Below are positions 7,448-14,717 of a stretch of DNA of 32,820 nt, piece after piece. Source of the DNA: Streptosporangiaceae bacterium (lineage in GTDB: Bacteria > Actinomycetota > Actinomycetes > Streptosporangiales > Streptosporangiaceae); NCBI GenBank assembly GCA_025964715.1, contig JAOPYH010000240.1:1-32820 (forward strand). Reading direction: 5' to 3'. The first letter of the stretch is position 1. Every line of letters starts with the position of its first letter. The notes beneath the pieces were generated by a model, which did not search any database, had not been told where the DNA came from, and saw only the letters and a program-made list of their open reading frames with translations. A program made the translations under genes and the position numbers.

Positions 7448-8017
7448 GTGACGCATGTTACGGAAGACGATCTCGACGATCTGGAATTCGACACTCTGCG
7501 CTCCGGCGATCATACGTCGGCGGCGGAGCGGCTCGGTGAGCTCGCCGCGTCCGTGTCGGGTGGGGTGTCCAGGGCAAAGGTGCTGCTGAGGGCGGGCGAG
7601 CAATGGCAGCATGCGGGCGAACACGCCAAGGCGGCGGAGCTCTACGAGCTGGCCATCCAGGACGGGGGCGAGACGTACGGCGATCCGCGGGCCTATCTCG
7701 CGGACGCGCTGTTCGAGCTTGGGCGCAAGGACGAGGCGCAGGCGCTGGTCGACCAGATCCGCGCCGAGGCCCCGGATGACCCGGAGGTCTATCGCACGGT
7801 CGCCGAAGTGCTCTATGAGAAGGGCGACGTGAGGGGCACCTACGAGTGGGCGACCTTGGGGGCCGACGTCGTCCTGGCCGTGCAGGACCGTGGCGAACGC
7901 GAGTCCGCGGAGGACAGCCTCGAGGCACTGTTGCGGCTCCGCTACCGGGCCCGGCTGGACCTCGGGCATCCCGAGGACCAATACGACACGCTCCTCGACG
8001 ACCTGCTCAAGAACTAG
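7448..8017 (+). CDS. Tetratricopeptide-repeat protein
   Basis: The 189-residue cytoplasmic protein is made of TPR-type helix pairs. Examples are RAKVLLRAGEQWQHAGEHAKAAELYELAIQ split over about residues 42-71, then AYLADALFELGRKDEAQALVDQI and VYRTVAEVLYEKGD. It has no signal peptide, membrane segment or catalytic domain, so a scaffold or partner-binding role is the most that can be said. Its N-terminus is acidic. The GTG start at 7448 lacks a ribosome site and follows a -10-like box, suggesting leaderless translation. The next plus-strand gene is pyrE, with a minus-strand gene between. Confidence 0.8.
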   Translation: MTHVTEDDLDDLEFDTLRSGDHTSAAERLGELAASVSGGVSRAKVLLRAGEQWQHAGEHAKAAELYELAIQDGGETYGDPRAYLADALFELGRKDEAQALVDQIRAEAPDDPEVYRTVAEVLYEKGDVRGTYEWATLGADVVLAVQDRGERESAEDSLEALLRLRYRARLDLGHPEDQYDTLLDDLLKN

Positions 8018-8089
8018 TCCGCTACGCGGCCTGGCCGCCGCGGCACAACCGAGACGCCGTCCGGGACACGGGCACCATCCCGTGGCCGC

Positions 8090-8581
8090 TCACATGACCG
8101 CGATGAGCTCCCGGACGGCCTCAGCCGTACCCTCAGCGCCGGGATCGCCGGGCCCCCGCGCGACCACCGGCCAGTCCCGGAGCCGGGCCTGGCGGGCCTC
8201 GCGGTCATGCTCCGACGAGGTGTGCAGATAGCCACAGGGCGCGTCCGGCCAGTCCTGCGCCCCTGCGGCGGGAAGCTCCGCGTCGATGAAGAGGTAGCCG
8301 GCCACGCGCCGGTGGGCCGCCCGCTGTGCGGCGGCGATGGCCGGGAGCAGCGGCCCCGCGGCGCCGTGCGCCACCAGGACGAGCGGATGGGCCGGGGCGC
8401 ACTCCGCGATCTGGAGGGCGGCCTGAGCGACATAGCGGCCCGCGTAGGGCGGCCGGTCGCCGCCCTCGATCTGCGGCACCAGGACCTTCTTCCCGGACGA
8501 GCGCAGCAGGTCCGGTAGGGAGCCCCAGGCCGCGGCCGAGGCGAACGGGCTGTGCAGCAGGACCAGGGTGCCGGGAGTCAT
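8090..8581 (-). CDS. Degenerate alpha/beta-hydrolase-like protein lacking the nucleophile
   Basis: The 163-residue protein starts like an alpha/beta hydrolase (LVLLHSPFASAAAWGSLPDLL), and has the strand-helix segment that normally carries the nucleophile elbow, followed by a GYLFIDAELP strand. The elbow reads VAHGAAG (residues 70-76) where an active enzyme has G-H-S-x-G, so Gly73 replaces the catalytic Ser. No catalytic His is evident near the C-terminus. At 163 residues it is also far shorter than the usual 230-290. It may be a non-enzymatic binding protein or a decaying gene. ATG 8581 has GGAAGGG about 8 nt upstream. Only 37 bp separate it from divergent pyrE, so its promoter must overlap the pyrE promoter or coding sequence. 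Confidence 0.7.
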   Translation of the reverse strand: MTPGTLVLLHSPFASAAAWGSLPDLLRSSGKKVLVPQIEGGDRPPYAGRYVAQAALQIAECAPAHPLVLVAHGAAGPLLPAIAAAQRAAHRRVAGYLFIDAELPAAGAQDWPDAPCGYLHTSSEHDREARQARLRDWPVVARGPGDPGAEGTAEAVRELIAVM

Positions 8582-8606
8582 GGTCCAACCCTTCCATTGC
8601 CGCGAT

Positions 8607-8612
8607 TAGGCT
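8607..8612 (+). promoter_or_regulatory. Candidate -10 box giving a leaderless pyrE mRNA
   Basis: TAGGCT ends 6 nt before GTG 8619, inside the 37-bp gap to the divergent gene. Confidence 0.5.
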
Positions 8613-8618
8613 TCGTGC

Positions 8619-9161
8619 GTGAACGATCGGGAAGACCTGCTGAGCGAAATCAAGGACAAGGCCGTCGTGCACGGCGACTTCGTGCTGTCGTCGGGACAAC
8701 GAGCGTCCTGGTACGTCGACCTTCGGCGCATCACTTTGGACGGGGCGTCCGCGCCGCTGGTCGGCCGCGTCATGCTCGATCTGACCGGCGACCTCGACTA
8801 CGACGCGGTGGGCGGCCTCACGCTCGGGGCCGACCCCGTGGCGGTGGCGATGCTGCACGCCGCGGCCGCGCGGGGACAGCGGCTCGACGCCTTCATCGTG
8901 CGCAAGGCCGACAAGGTGCACGGGCTGCAGCGGCGCATCGAGGGCCCGGATGTCGCCGGGCGACGCGTGCTGGCCGTCGAGGACACCTCGACGACCGGTG
9001 GCTCGGTGCTGACCGCGGTGGAGGCATTGCGTGCCGCCGGGGCCGAGATCGCCGGAGTCGCCACGATCGTGGAACGGGGCGCCGCGGACCGGATGCGGGG
9101 CGAAGGCCTGGAATACCGCTCGGCCTACACCCTGGACGACCTGGATCTCGATCTCGGCTGA
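8619..9161 (+). CDS. pyrE: Orotate phosphoribosyltransferase
   Basis: PyrE joins orotate and PRPP to make orotidine 5'-monophosphate in pyrimidine synthesis. The 180-residue protein has the normal size and motifs: the flexible catalytic loop RKADKVHG (K96, K99, H101) and the PRPP-binding motif VLAVEDTSTTGGS (117-129), with the acidic pair E121-D122. The N-terminus VHGDFVLSSGQRASWYVDLR is also typical. GTG 8619 lacks a Shine-Dalgarno; TAGGCT 6 nt upstream suggests a leaderless message. The gene stands apart from other pyr genes and converges on a small membrane-protein gene. Confidence 0.96.
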   Translation: MNDREDLLSEIKDKAVVHGDFVLSSGQRASWYVDLRRITLDGASAPLVGRVMLDLTGDLDYDAVGGLTLGADPVAVAMLHAAAARGQRLDAFIVRKADKVHGLQRRIEGPDVAGRRVLAVEDTSTTGGSVLTAVEALRAAGAEIAGVATIVERGAADRMRGEGLEYRSAYTLDDLDLDLG

Positions 9162-9170
9162 GGATCCCGG

Positions 9171-9213
9171 CCGGCCCGCGCGACCGTACCGGGCCAGGCC
9201 GCCGGCCCGCGCG
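9171..9213. repeat. Direct 12-nt repeat between convergent genes
   Basis: CCGGCCCGCGCG occurs at 9171-9182 and again at 9202-9213, in a GC-rich intergenic stretch (9162-9269) where pyrE and the minus-strand gene converge. The stretch can fold several ways and probably ends transcription from both sides. Confidence 0.5.
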
Positions 9214-9269
9214 TCAGGTTAAGCTCTGGCCCGCGGGCGGGTGGCCGGCCTTTGCCCGGCCCATTGGGT

Positions 9270-9740
9270 TCAGGGGGCCGCGATGTGCCACTGGGCTCGC
9301 TGCCCCGACGTGCGCTTTGGCTGGCGCCTGCCGTGGATATAGACCTCCACCGCGCCGCCGTCGGCGACGACGGCATCCAAGGGAGCCTCGTTGTACTCCC
9401 GGATGTCGCCGGTGTTGAGCACCCCGTCCTCGAGCACCTGTGAGGTGTTACCCGACACGGTGACGTACACCTTTGTCGGCCCTCCGGTGACCCGGATCAT
9501 GAGTGTCTGCCGCGCGGCGATGCTGCGCGATGGATGGCTCGCGGTTCTGGACTGAGGCGCGGCCACGGAGGTGCCGGTCGCCGGGCTCTCCATCATGCTG
9601 GAGGGTGCTGCGGAGTCAGAGCTGAGTGCGCCGAAAAGCGCAACACCGCCCACGACTAGCAACACCAATACCAGCATCACGGCGAGCACCGCGATCAGTA
9701 TGCGCGCGTGGCCGCGAGGATCCGGCCGATGACGTCCCAC
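9270..9740 (-). CDS. Single-pass membrane protein with RodZ C-terminal-like (DUF4115) domain
   Basis: The 156-residue protein has one N-terminal membrane helix (about residues 14-38), a Ser/Thr/Pro-rich linker (40-75), and a beta-rich outer domain (about 78-156) containing RVTGGPTKVYVTVSG and VLEDGVLNTGDI. That pattern, R-x-T-x-x-x-x-V-x-V followed by L-x-x-G, is like the DUF4115 domain found at the C-terminus of RodZ-type proteins. RodZ's cytoplasmic helix-turn-helix is missing. GTG 9740 lies 9 bp after the DedA stop, so it is very likely co-transcribed with DedA; no clear ribosome site is visible. The role is unknown; an envelope function is likely. Confidence 0.6.
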   Translation of the reverse strand: MGRHRPDPRGHARILIAVLAVMLVLVLLVVGGVALFGALSSDSAAPSSMMESPATGTSVAAPQSRTASHPSRSIAARQTLMIRVTGGPTKVYVTVSGNTSQVLEDGVLNTGDIREYNEAPLDAVVADGGAVEVYIHGRRQPKRTSGQRAQWHIAAP

Positions 9741-9749
9741 ATGGGGAGG

Positions 9750-10451
9750 TTAGCGGGAACTGTCACCACTCAGCGACGGCCGTGACTCTTCCGGGTCGTT
9801 TTTCTCGCTGTCCTGGTCCTTCCCGCCGTTGCCCCTCAGCACCTCACGGAGCACCGGAACGACGGAGGCCAAGACGGCGACGGCCACGACAGGGAGAACG
9901 AACTTGTCGATGCCATGGACGCGACTTCCCAGGTAGTGACCGAGAAGGACGACGGATTCGGTCCAGATGACGGCTCCGACGGTGTTCCAGATGAGGAACC
10001 TGCGGGCACTCATCTCCAGCATCCCGGCGAGCGGATTCAGGAAGGTTCGAACCACCGGAATAAAACGTGCGAGCACGACGGCTTTGGCCGGCCCGAACTT
10101 GTTGAAGTAGTGCTCGGCCTTCTCGACGTGCTGCTTGCGGAACAGCCGTGACTTCGGCCGGTCGAAGAGCTTGCGCCCGTAACGTGCGCCGAGATAGTGC
10201 CCGAACTGAGCGCCCGCGATCGCGAACAGCGGTGCGGCGACCAGCAGCATCGGCAGCGAGAGCGGTTTGACGCCCACCCCGCCGGCGCCGGCCACGGTGG
10301 TGAAGAGCCCCGCGCTGAACAGAAGTGTGTCGCCGGGGAGGAAGAACCCGACGAGCAGACCCGTCTCGGCAAAAATGATCAAGAGAATGCCCAGCACACC
10401 GAAGGTGGTGATGAGCGACGTCGGGTCTATCCAATTCACAGCGAGATCCAC
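9750..10451 (-). CDS. DedA-family membrane protein
   Basis: This is a DedA/SNARE-associated (VTT) family protein of 233 residues from GTG 10451. The family motifs are present: FAETGLLVGFFLPGDTLLF near the N-terminus, the G-x-x-x-G-Y-x-x-G-R-like GAQFGHYLGARYGRKLF, and F-x-R-F/ARFIPVVRTFLNPLAGM with its conserved arginines, followed by two hydrophobic helices. Members flip or transport lipids such as undecaprenyl phosphate or phosphatidylethanolamine, and support envelope homeostasis. The C-terminus is a hydrophilic Asp/Glu/Ser-rich tail. The frame extends to 10559, but that part is not family-like; GTG 10439 is another possible start. The next gene follows within 9 bp. Confidence 0.88.
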   Translation of the reverse strand: MDLAVNWIDPTSLITTFGVLGILLIIFAETGLLVGFFLPGDTLLFSAGLFTTVAGAGGVGVKPLSLPMLLVAAPLFAIAGAQFGHYLGARYGRKLFDRPKSRLFRKQHVEKAEHYFNKFGPAKAVVLARFIPVVRTFLNPLAGMLEMSARRFLIWNTVGAVIWTESVVLLGHYLGSRVHGIDKFVLPVVAVAVLASVVPVLREVLRGNGGKDQDSEKNDPEESRPSLSGDSSR

Positions 10452-10632
10452 ATCCCGAGCGTACCCGCCAGCGAGGCACGTTTCCCCCCGCGGACAACTT
10501 CGGGATACTGGGTGTGGGGCGACACCCTGCGCCCGCCCTCGTGCTGCCTGGAGCCTCATCTACATGGGAGTGTCGGCGCGCTTCGAGTCGCACCGACGGC
10601 ACTGTGGACCCGCGCAAGAAAGGATGTTGATC

Positions 10633-11655
10633 ATGCCCATAGCGACCCCCGAGGTCTACGCGCAGATGCTGGACCGCGCCAAGGAGGGCGGCTTCGCCTA
10701 CCCCGCGATCAATGTGACGTCGAGCCAGACCCTCAATGCGGCGCTGCGTGGCTTCGCGGAGGCCGAGAGCGACGGGATCATCCAGGTATCGACCGGCGGT
10801 GCCGAGTACCTGTCCGGCTCCACGGTCAAGGACATGGTGACCGGGGCCACGGCGCTGGCCGAGTTCGCCTGGGTCGTCGCGGAGAAGTACCCCGTGAACA
10901 TCGCTCTGCACACCGACCACTGCCCCAAGGACAAGCTGGACACCTTCGTGCGTCCGCTCCTGAAGATCTCTCAGGAGCGCGTCGCCCGCGGGGAGCTGCC
11001 GCTGTTCCAGTCGCACATGTGTGACGGCTCGGCCGTGCCCCTCGAGGAGAACCTCGAGATCGCCAAGGAGTTGCTGGAGGAGGCCGCCAAGGCCCACGTG
11101 ATCCTCGAGATCGAGATCGGCGTCGTCGGCGGCGAGGAGGACGGCGTCGCGAACGAGATAAACGAAAAGCTTTACACGACGACCGCCGACGCCCTGGCCA
11201 CCGTCGCCGCCATGGGGCTCGGCGAGAAGGGCCGCTACATCCTCGCGGCCACCTTCGGCAACGTGCACGGGGTCTACAAGCCCGGTGCCGTGAAGCTCCG
11301 TCCGGAGGTCCTCAAGGAGATCCAGGACGCGGTGGCGGCCGAGTACGGCAAGGAGGTCCCGTTCGAGCTGGTCTTCCACGGCGGCTCGGGCTCCAGCCTC
11401 GAGGAGATCCGTGAGGCGCTGTCCTACGGCGTCGTGAAGATGAACATCGACACCGACACGCAGTACGCCTTCACCCGGCCCATCGCCGACCACATGTTCC
11501 GCAACTACGACGGTGTGCTGAAGGTCGACGGCGGAGTGGGCAACAAGAAGCAGTACGACCCGCGCGCGTACGGCAAGGCCGGCGAGGCCGGAATGGCCGC
11601 CCGCATCACGAGCGCCTGCGAGAACCTGATGTCCGCCGGAAAGAAGATGGCGTAA
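10633..11655 (+). CDS. fba: Class II fructose-bisphosphate aldolase
   Basis: The zinc-dependent aldolase cleaves fructose 1,6-bisphosphate in glycolysis and runs in reverse in gluconeogenesis. The 340-residue protein has the class II signatures: HTDHC (catalytic D95, zinc ligand H96), the ILEIEIGVVGGEEDG segment, the zinc histidines in NVHGVYKPG (H212) and VFHGGSGS (H249), and NIDTDTQ. ATG 10633 has GAAAGGA upstream; ATG 10624 is in frame but falls within that site. A perfect 22-bp hairpin follows the stop. A DUF3151 gene and purA follow, an order I recall as common in actinobacteria. Confidence 0.96.
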   Translation: MPIATPEVYAQMLDRAKEGGFAYPAINVTSSQTLNAALRGFAEAESDGIIQVSTGGAEYLSGSTVKDMVTGATALAEFAWVVAEKYPVNIALHTDHCPKDKLDTFVRPLLKISQERVARGELPLFQSHMCDGSAVPLEENLEIAKELLEEAAKAHVILEIEIGVVGGEEDGVANEINEKLYTTTADALATVAAMGLGEKGRYILAATFGNVHGVYKPGAVKLRPEVLKEIQDAVAAEYGKEVPFELVFHGGSGSSLEEIREALSYGVVKMNIDTDTQYAFTRPIADHMFRNYDGVLKVDGGVGNKKQYDPRAYGKAGEAGMAARITSACENLMSAGKKMA

Positions 11656-11671
11656 CCCCTTTTTGCGCAGA

Positions 11672-11720
11672 CGTGATCGTGCAGTGGTTCGCGCCCGCCG
11701 CGAACCACTGCACGATCACG
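11672..11720 (+). terminator. Perfect 22-bp inverted repeat after fba
   Basis: The left arm 11672-11693 and right arm 11699-11720 are exactly complementary over 22 bp, around a 5-nt loop (CCCGC). It begins 17 nt after the fba stop and ends 83 nt before the DUF3151 start. There is no T tract after it, as often in actinomycete terminators; a T5 run precedes it at about 11660-11664. It could end transcription from either strand. Confidence 0.8.
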
Positions 11721-11790
11721 GCGTGCGGGCCGATGGCCGAGACTCCTGGGCCGCATGTGAGCCGAGTGGGCGCGGACGTCCCGACCGACC

Positions 11791-11796
11791 TACGAT
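11791..11796 (+). promoter_or_regulatory. Candidate -10 box giving a leaderless DUF3151 mRNA
   Basis: TACGAT ends 7 nt before ATG 11804, with no Shine-Dalgarno. It lies beyond the fba terminator, supporting independent transcription. Confidence 0.5.
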
Positions 11797-11803
11797 GGGC
11801 GCC

Positions 11804-12211
11804 ATGACCCATAATCTGCTCGGCGGGCCGCCCCCGACCCAACTGCCGGACCACGTCGAGGCGCGCGAAATGCTCGAGAGCGGCATCGACCCCGTCGAGG
11901 TCGCGGCCCGTTTTCCCGAACACCCCGGGGCGTGGGCCAGCCTCGCCGACCGCGCCTTCGACGCCGGCAGCGTCATCGAGTCCTACGCCTACGCCCGTAC
12001 GGGCTATCACCGCGGACTCGACCAGCTCCGCCGGGCCGGCTGGAAGGGCCACGGGCCGATCCCCTGGGAGCACGAGCCCAACCGCGGCTTCCTCATCGCA
12101 CTGAACGCACTCGGCCGCGCGGCCGGGGCGATCGGGGAGGAGCAGGAGGCACACCGGTGCAAAACCTTCCTGCGTGACAGCAGCGCCGCAGCGGCGGACG
12201 CGCTGTCCTAG
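11804..12211 (+). CDS. DUF3151 family protein
   Basis: This 135-residue protein matches the actinobacterial DUF3151 family: an N-terminal NLLGGPPPTQLP, a central PGAWASLADRAFD, and YAYARTGYHRGLDQLRRAGWKGHGPIPWEHEPNRGF split over about residues 62-97. It appears helical and cytoplasmic. The function is unknown; the gene recurs next to fba and purA, suggesting a link to central carbon or purine metabolism. ATG 11804 matches the usual start (MTHNLLG); an in-frame ATG at 11795 overlaps the proposed -10 box. Confidence 0.9.
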   Translation: MTHNLLGGPPPTQLPDHVEAREMLESGIDPVEVAARFPEHPGAWASLADRAFDAGSVIESYAYARTGYHRGLDQLRRAGWKGHGPIPWEHEPNRGFLIALNALGRAAGAIGEEQEAHRCKTFLRDSSAAAADALS

Positions 12212-12246
12212 CGAAGGCGCCGGTTTCCTCGCAGCTGATGTCCGGG

Positions 12247-12252
12247 TACCAT
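12247..12252 (+). promoter_or_regulatory. Candidate -10 box for purA
   Basis: TACCAT lies about 70 nt before the purA start. A transcript starting near 12258 would begin inside the left arm of the hairpin described next. No clear -35 is visible. Confidence 0.35.
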
Positions 12253-12292
12253 CGGATCGCAAGAGGCCCCGACGCACTTGCGATCCGGGGTC
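12253..12292 (+). promoter_or_regulatory. Two mutually exclusive hairpins upstream of purA
   Basis: CGGATCGCAAG (12253-12263) pairs perfectly with CTTGCGATCCG (12277-12287). An alternative stem pairs GGCCCCG (12265-12271) with CGGGGTC (12286-12292), with one G-U pair. The two share bases 12286-12287 and the second encloses the right arm of the first, so they compete. The element could be the DUF3151 terminator or an attenuator-like control of purA; there is no T tract after either stem. Confidence 0.45.
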
Positions 12293-12322
12293 TTCGTCAT
12301 GTGAGGAGAGGGAGGCCGCCTG

Positions 12323-13606
12323 ATGCCTGCCATCGTGCTTGTCGGGGCACAGTGGGGCGACGAGGGCAAGGGCAAGGCCACTGACCTACTCGGCGGAGAT
12401 GTCGATTACGTCGTTCGGTACCAGGGTGGCAACAACGCGGGGCACACGGTCGTCATCGGGGACAAGAGCTACGCGCTCCACCTGCTGCCGTCCGGGGTGC
12501 TGTCGCCTGACGTCGTCCCGGTCATCGGTAACGGGGTCGTGATCGACCCGGGCGTCCTGCTGCAGGAGATCGACGGCCTCAAGGACAGGGGCATCAGCTG
12601 CGACCGCCTGCTGATCTCGGCGAACGCGCACCTGATCATGCCCCACCACCGGGCACTGGACAAGGTGTCCGAGCGCTACCTCGGCAAGGCGCGGATCGGC
12701 ACCACCGGACGTGGCATCGGCCCGGCCTACGGCGACAAGATCGCTCGAATGGGCATCCGGGTGCAGGACCTCTTCGACCCGAGCATCCTCACCCAGAAGA
12801 TCGACCTGGCGCTGCGCGAGAAGAACCAGGTCCTCGCCAAGGTCTACAACCGCCGCCGCATCGACTCCGGTCCGATCGTCGACGAATACGTCACCTACGG
12901 TGAGCGCATCAAGCCGTACGTCGCCGACACCGGCCTGATCCTGAACAAGGCCCTCGAGGCGGACAAGGTGGTCCTGCTCGAGGGTGCCCAGGGCACGCTC
13001 CTGGACGTCGACCACGGGTCCTACCCCTTCGTGACCTCCTCGAGCCCGACCGCGGGCGGCGCGTGCGCCGGTTCCGGCATCGGCCCCACCAAGGTCACCC
13101 GCGTGATCGGCATCCTCAAGGCCTACACCACGCGGGTCGGCGCCGGCCCCTTCCCCACCGAACTGCTCGACGAGATGGGCGAATACCTCCGTACGACCGG
13201 TGGGGAGTACGGCGTCACGACCGGGCGCGACCGCCGGTGCGGCTGGTTCGACGCCGTGATCGCGCGCTATGCCGCCCGGGTCAACGGCATCACCGACTTC
13301 TTCCTCACCAAGCTCGACGTGCTGTCCGGCCTCGACAAGGTGCCCGTCTGTGTCGCCTACGACATCGACGGTGAACGGTGTGAGGAGATGCCGGCCTCCC
13401 AGACCGGCTTCCACCACGCCGCCCCGGTCCTCGAGTACTTCGACGGCTGGAAAGAGGACATCAGCGGCGCCGAGTCCTTCGGCGACCTGCCCCGCAACGC
13501 CCAGGCGTACGTGCGGGCGCTCGAGGAGATGTCCGGCGCGCAGATCTCCGCCATCGGCGTGGGCCCCGGGCGCGACCAGACGCTCACCCTCCGCCCGCTG
13601 ATCTGA
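12323..13606 (+). CDS. purA: Adenylosuccinate synthetase
   Basis: PurA makes adenylosuccinate from IMP, aspartate and GTP, the first committed step to AMP; the lyase PurB, encoded further on in this window, completes it. The 427-residue protein has full length and all hallmarks: the GTP-binding GDEGKGK loop (residues 12-18, with catalytic D13), GGNNAGHTV with the catalytic His, [22 protein letters not shown], and the C-terminal [17 protein letters not shown] 12323 is preceded by a purine-rich ribosome site (GAGGAGAGGGAGG, about 12302-12314). A pair of competing hairpins lies 31-70 nt upstream. Confidence 0.97.
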   Translation: MPAIVLVGAQWGDEGKGKATDLLGGDVDYVVRYQGGNNAGHTVVIGDKSYALHLLPSGVLSPDVVPVIGNGVVIDPGVLLQEIDGLKDRGISCDRLLISANAHLIMPHHRALDKVSERYLGKARIGTTGRGIGPAYGDKIARMGIRVQDLFDPSILTQKIDLALREKNQVLAKVYNRRRIDSGPIVDEYVTYGERIKPYVADTGLILNKALEADKVVLLEGAQGTLLDVDHGSYPFVTSSSPTAGGACAGSGIGPTKVTRVIGILKAYTTRVGAGPFPTELLDEMGEYLRTTGGEYGVTTGRDRRCGWFDAVIARYAARVNGITDFFLTKLDVLSGLDKVPVCVAYDIDGERCEEMPASQTGFHHAAPVLEYFDGWKEDISGAESFGDLPRNAQAYVRALEEMSGAQISAIGVGPGRDQTLTLRPLI

Positions 13607-13712
13607 GCCGGCGTCCCCGGCGCCCGGCGCCACTCGCGCGACACCTGAAGTTGAGCCATCCGTAACCGGACGCCCGAGTGACGTTCGATCACTGTCCGTA
13701 CCTTCCAGACGT

Positions 13713-13730
13713 GCCCCGCGGTGACGGGGC
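13713..13730 (+). terminator. Short GC hairpin between purA and the GDPD gene
   Basis: GCCCCG (13713-13718) pairs with CGGGGC (13725-13730) around a 6-nt loop. It ends 21 nt before the proposed CTG start of the next gene, so it may terminate purA transcription or affect access to that start. Confidence 0.4.
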
Positions 13731-13751
13731 CCGTCCAGAGGGGGAAGGACA

Positions 13752-14711
13752 CTGCGAGACCGGGTCGAACTACACGGTCATCGGGGCGCACGCGGGTTGC
13801 GGCCGGAGAACACGCTTCCGGCGTTCGAGCACGCGCTCGCCATCGGAGTCGACGCCCTGGAGCTCGACGTCGGCCTGACCGCGGACGGCGTGGTGGTCAT
13901 CAACCACGACCAGTCGCTGTCGGACGTGACGATCAGGGACACCGCGCCGAGCAGTCCGGGCGACCCGATGTTCCCCTATGTCGGCCGGCGCATCCGCGAC
14001 CTCACCTTCGCCCAGATCCAGACCGTGGACGCCGGGTTGCGCCGCCAGGGCGACGCCGACCCCTTTCTCCTCACCCAGCTTCCGCTGCCCGGCACCCGCA
14101 TCCCCACGCTGGCGCAGGTATGCGCGCGAATCGAACGGCTGAACGCCCGCACGCCCGTCCTGTCCGTGGAGCTGAAGACGGACCCGACCTGGGCCGACGC
14201 CGACGTGGCCCGGCTGGTCGCGGCGGTGGCCGAGGTCGTCGGCTCCCGCGGGCTGATGGGGCGCACCCGCCTGCTCGGCTTCGACTGGCGCGTGCTGGTC
14301 CATGCCCGGCGGCTGGCCCCCGAGGCCGGCCGGGTGGCTCTGCTGGAGGACAAGACCCTGCGGGCCGCGGCGGACTGGTTCGCCGGGGCCGCGGTGGCCG
14401 ACCGTCGTGGGTTTGGGCCGGATGCCGCCGGATGGTCCGGCGCCGTCTCCGGGGCCATCTCGGTCGGTGCGACCGTGCTGTCCCCGGAGCGCTCGATCAC
14501 CTGCCCGGAGCTCGTCGCCGAGGCTCATCGCCGCGGGCTTCCGGTGACGGTGTGGACGGTCAACGACCCGGCCGAGATGGCGGCGTTCATCGAGCTGGGC
14601 GCGGACGCCATCGTGACCGACTACCCGGACCGGCTCCGCACGGTCATGGACGCCCGCGGCCTGCCCCTGCCACCGCGCTACCGCGCCGGGAGCCCGGCCT
14701 ACGCGGGCTGA
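13752..14711 (+). CDS. Glycerophosphodiester phosphodiesterase with a probable CTG start
   Basis: GDPD-family enzymes hydrolyse glycerophosphodiesters to glycerol 3-phosphate and an alcohol. The frame contains VELHGHRGARGLRPENT, with catalytic HxHR residues (H8, H10) and the PENT metal Glu, then LELDVGLTADGVVVINHD and a C-terminal TVWTVNDPAEM and GADAIVTDYPD. The first standard start, TTG 13797, would delete HGHRG. Upstream the frame is open only to a TGA at 13722-13724 and has no ATG, GTG or TTG. CTG 13752 has AGAGGGGG (13737-13744) 7 nt upstream, so I choose it, giving 319 residues. A sequencing error is the alternative. No signal peptide is seen, so the protein is probably cytoplasmic. Confidence 0.8.
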   Translation: MRDRVELHGHRGARGLRPENTLPAFEHALAIGVDALELDVGLTADGVVVINHDQSLSDVTIRDTAPSSPGDPMFPYVGRRIRDLTFAQIQTVDAGLRRQGDADPFLLTQLPLPGTRIPTLAQVCARIERLNARTPVLSVELKTDPTWADADVARLVAAVAEVVGSRGLMGRTRLLGFDWRVLVHARRLAPEAGRVALLEDKTLRAAADWFAGAAVADRRGFGPDAAGWSGAVSGAISVGATVLSPERSITCPELVAEAHRRGLPVTVWTVNDPAEMAAFIELGADAIVTDYPDRLRTVMDARGLPLPPRYRAGSPAYAG

Positions 14712-14717
14712 CCCTGC

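Noticed and set aside
9844..11493. A 549-codon open frame on the minus strand across fba and dedA
   Set aside because: It is antisense to the unmistakable fba and shares another frame of dedA; its Asp/His/Leu/Gly-rich translation has no family features, as usual for antisense frames in high-GC DNA.
12386..13633. A 415-codon minus-strand frame opposite purA
   Set aside because: Antisense shadow of a complete purA; Val/Asp/Gly-rich with no recognisable fold.
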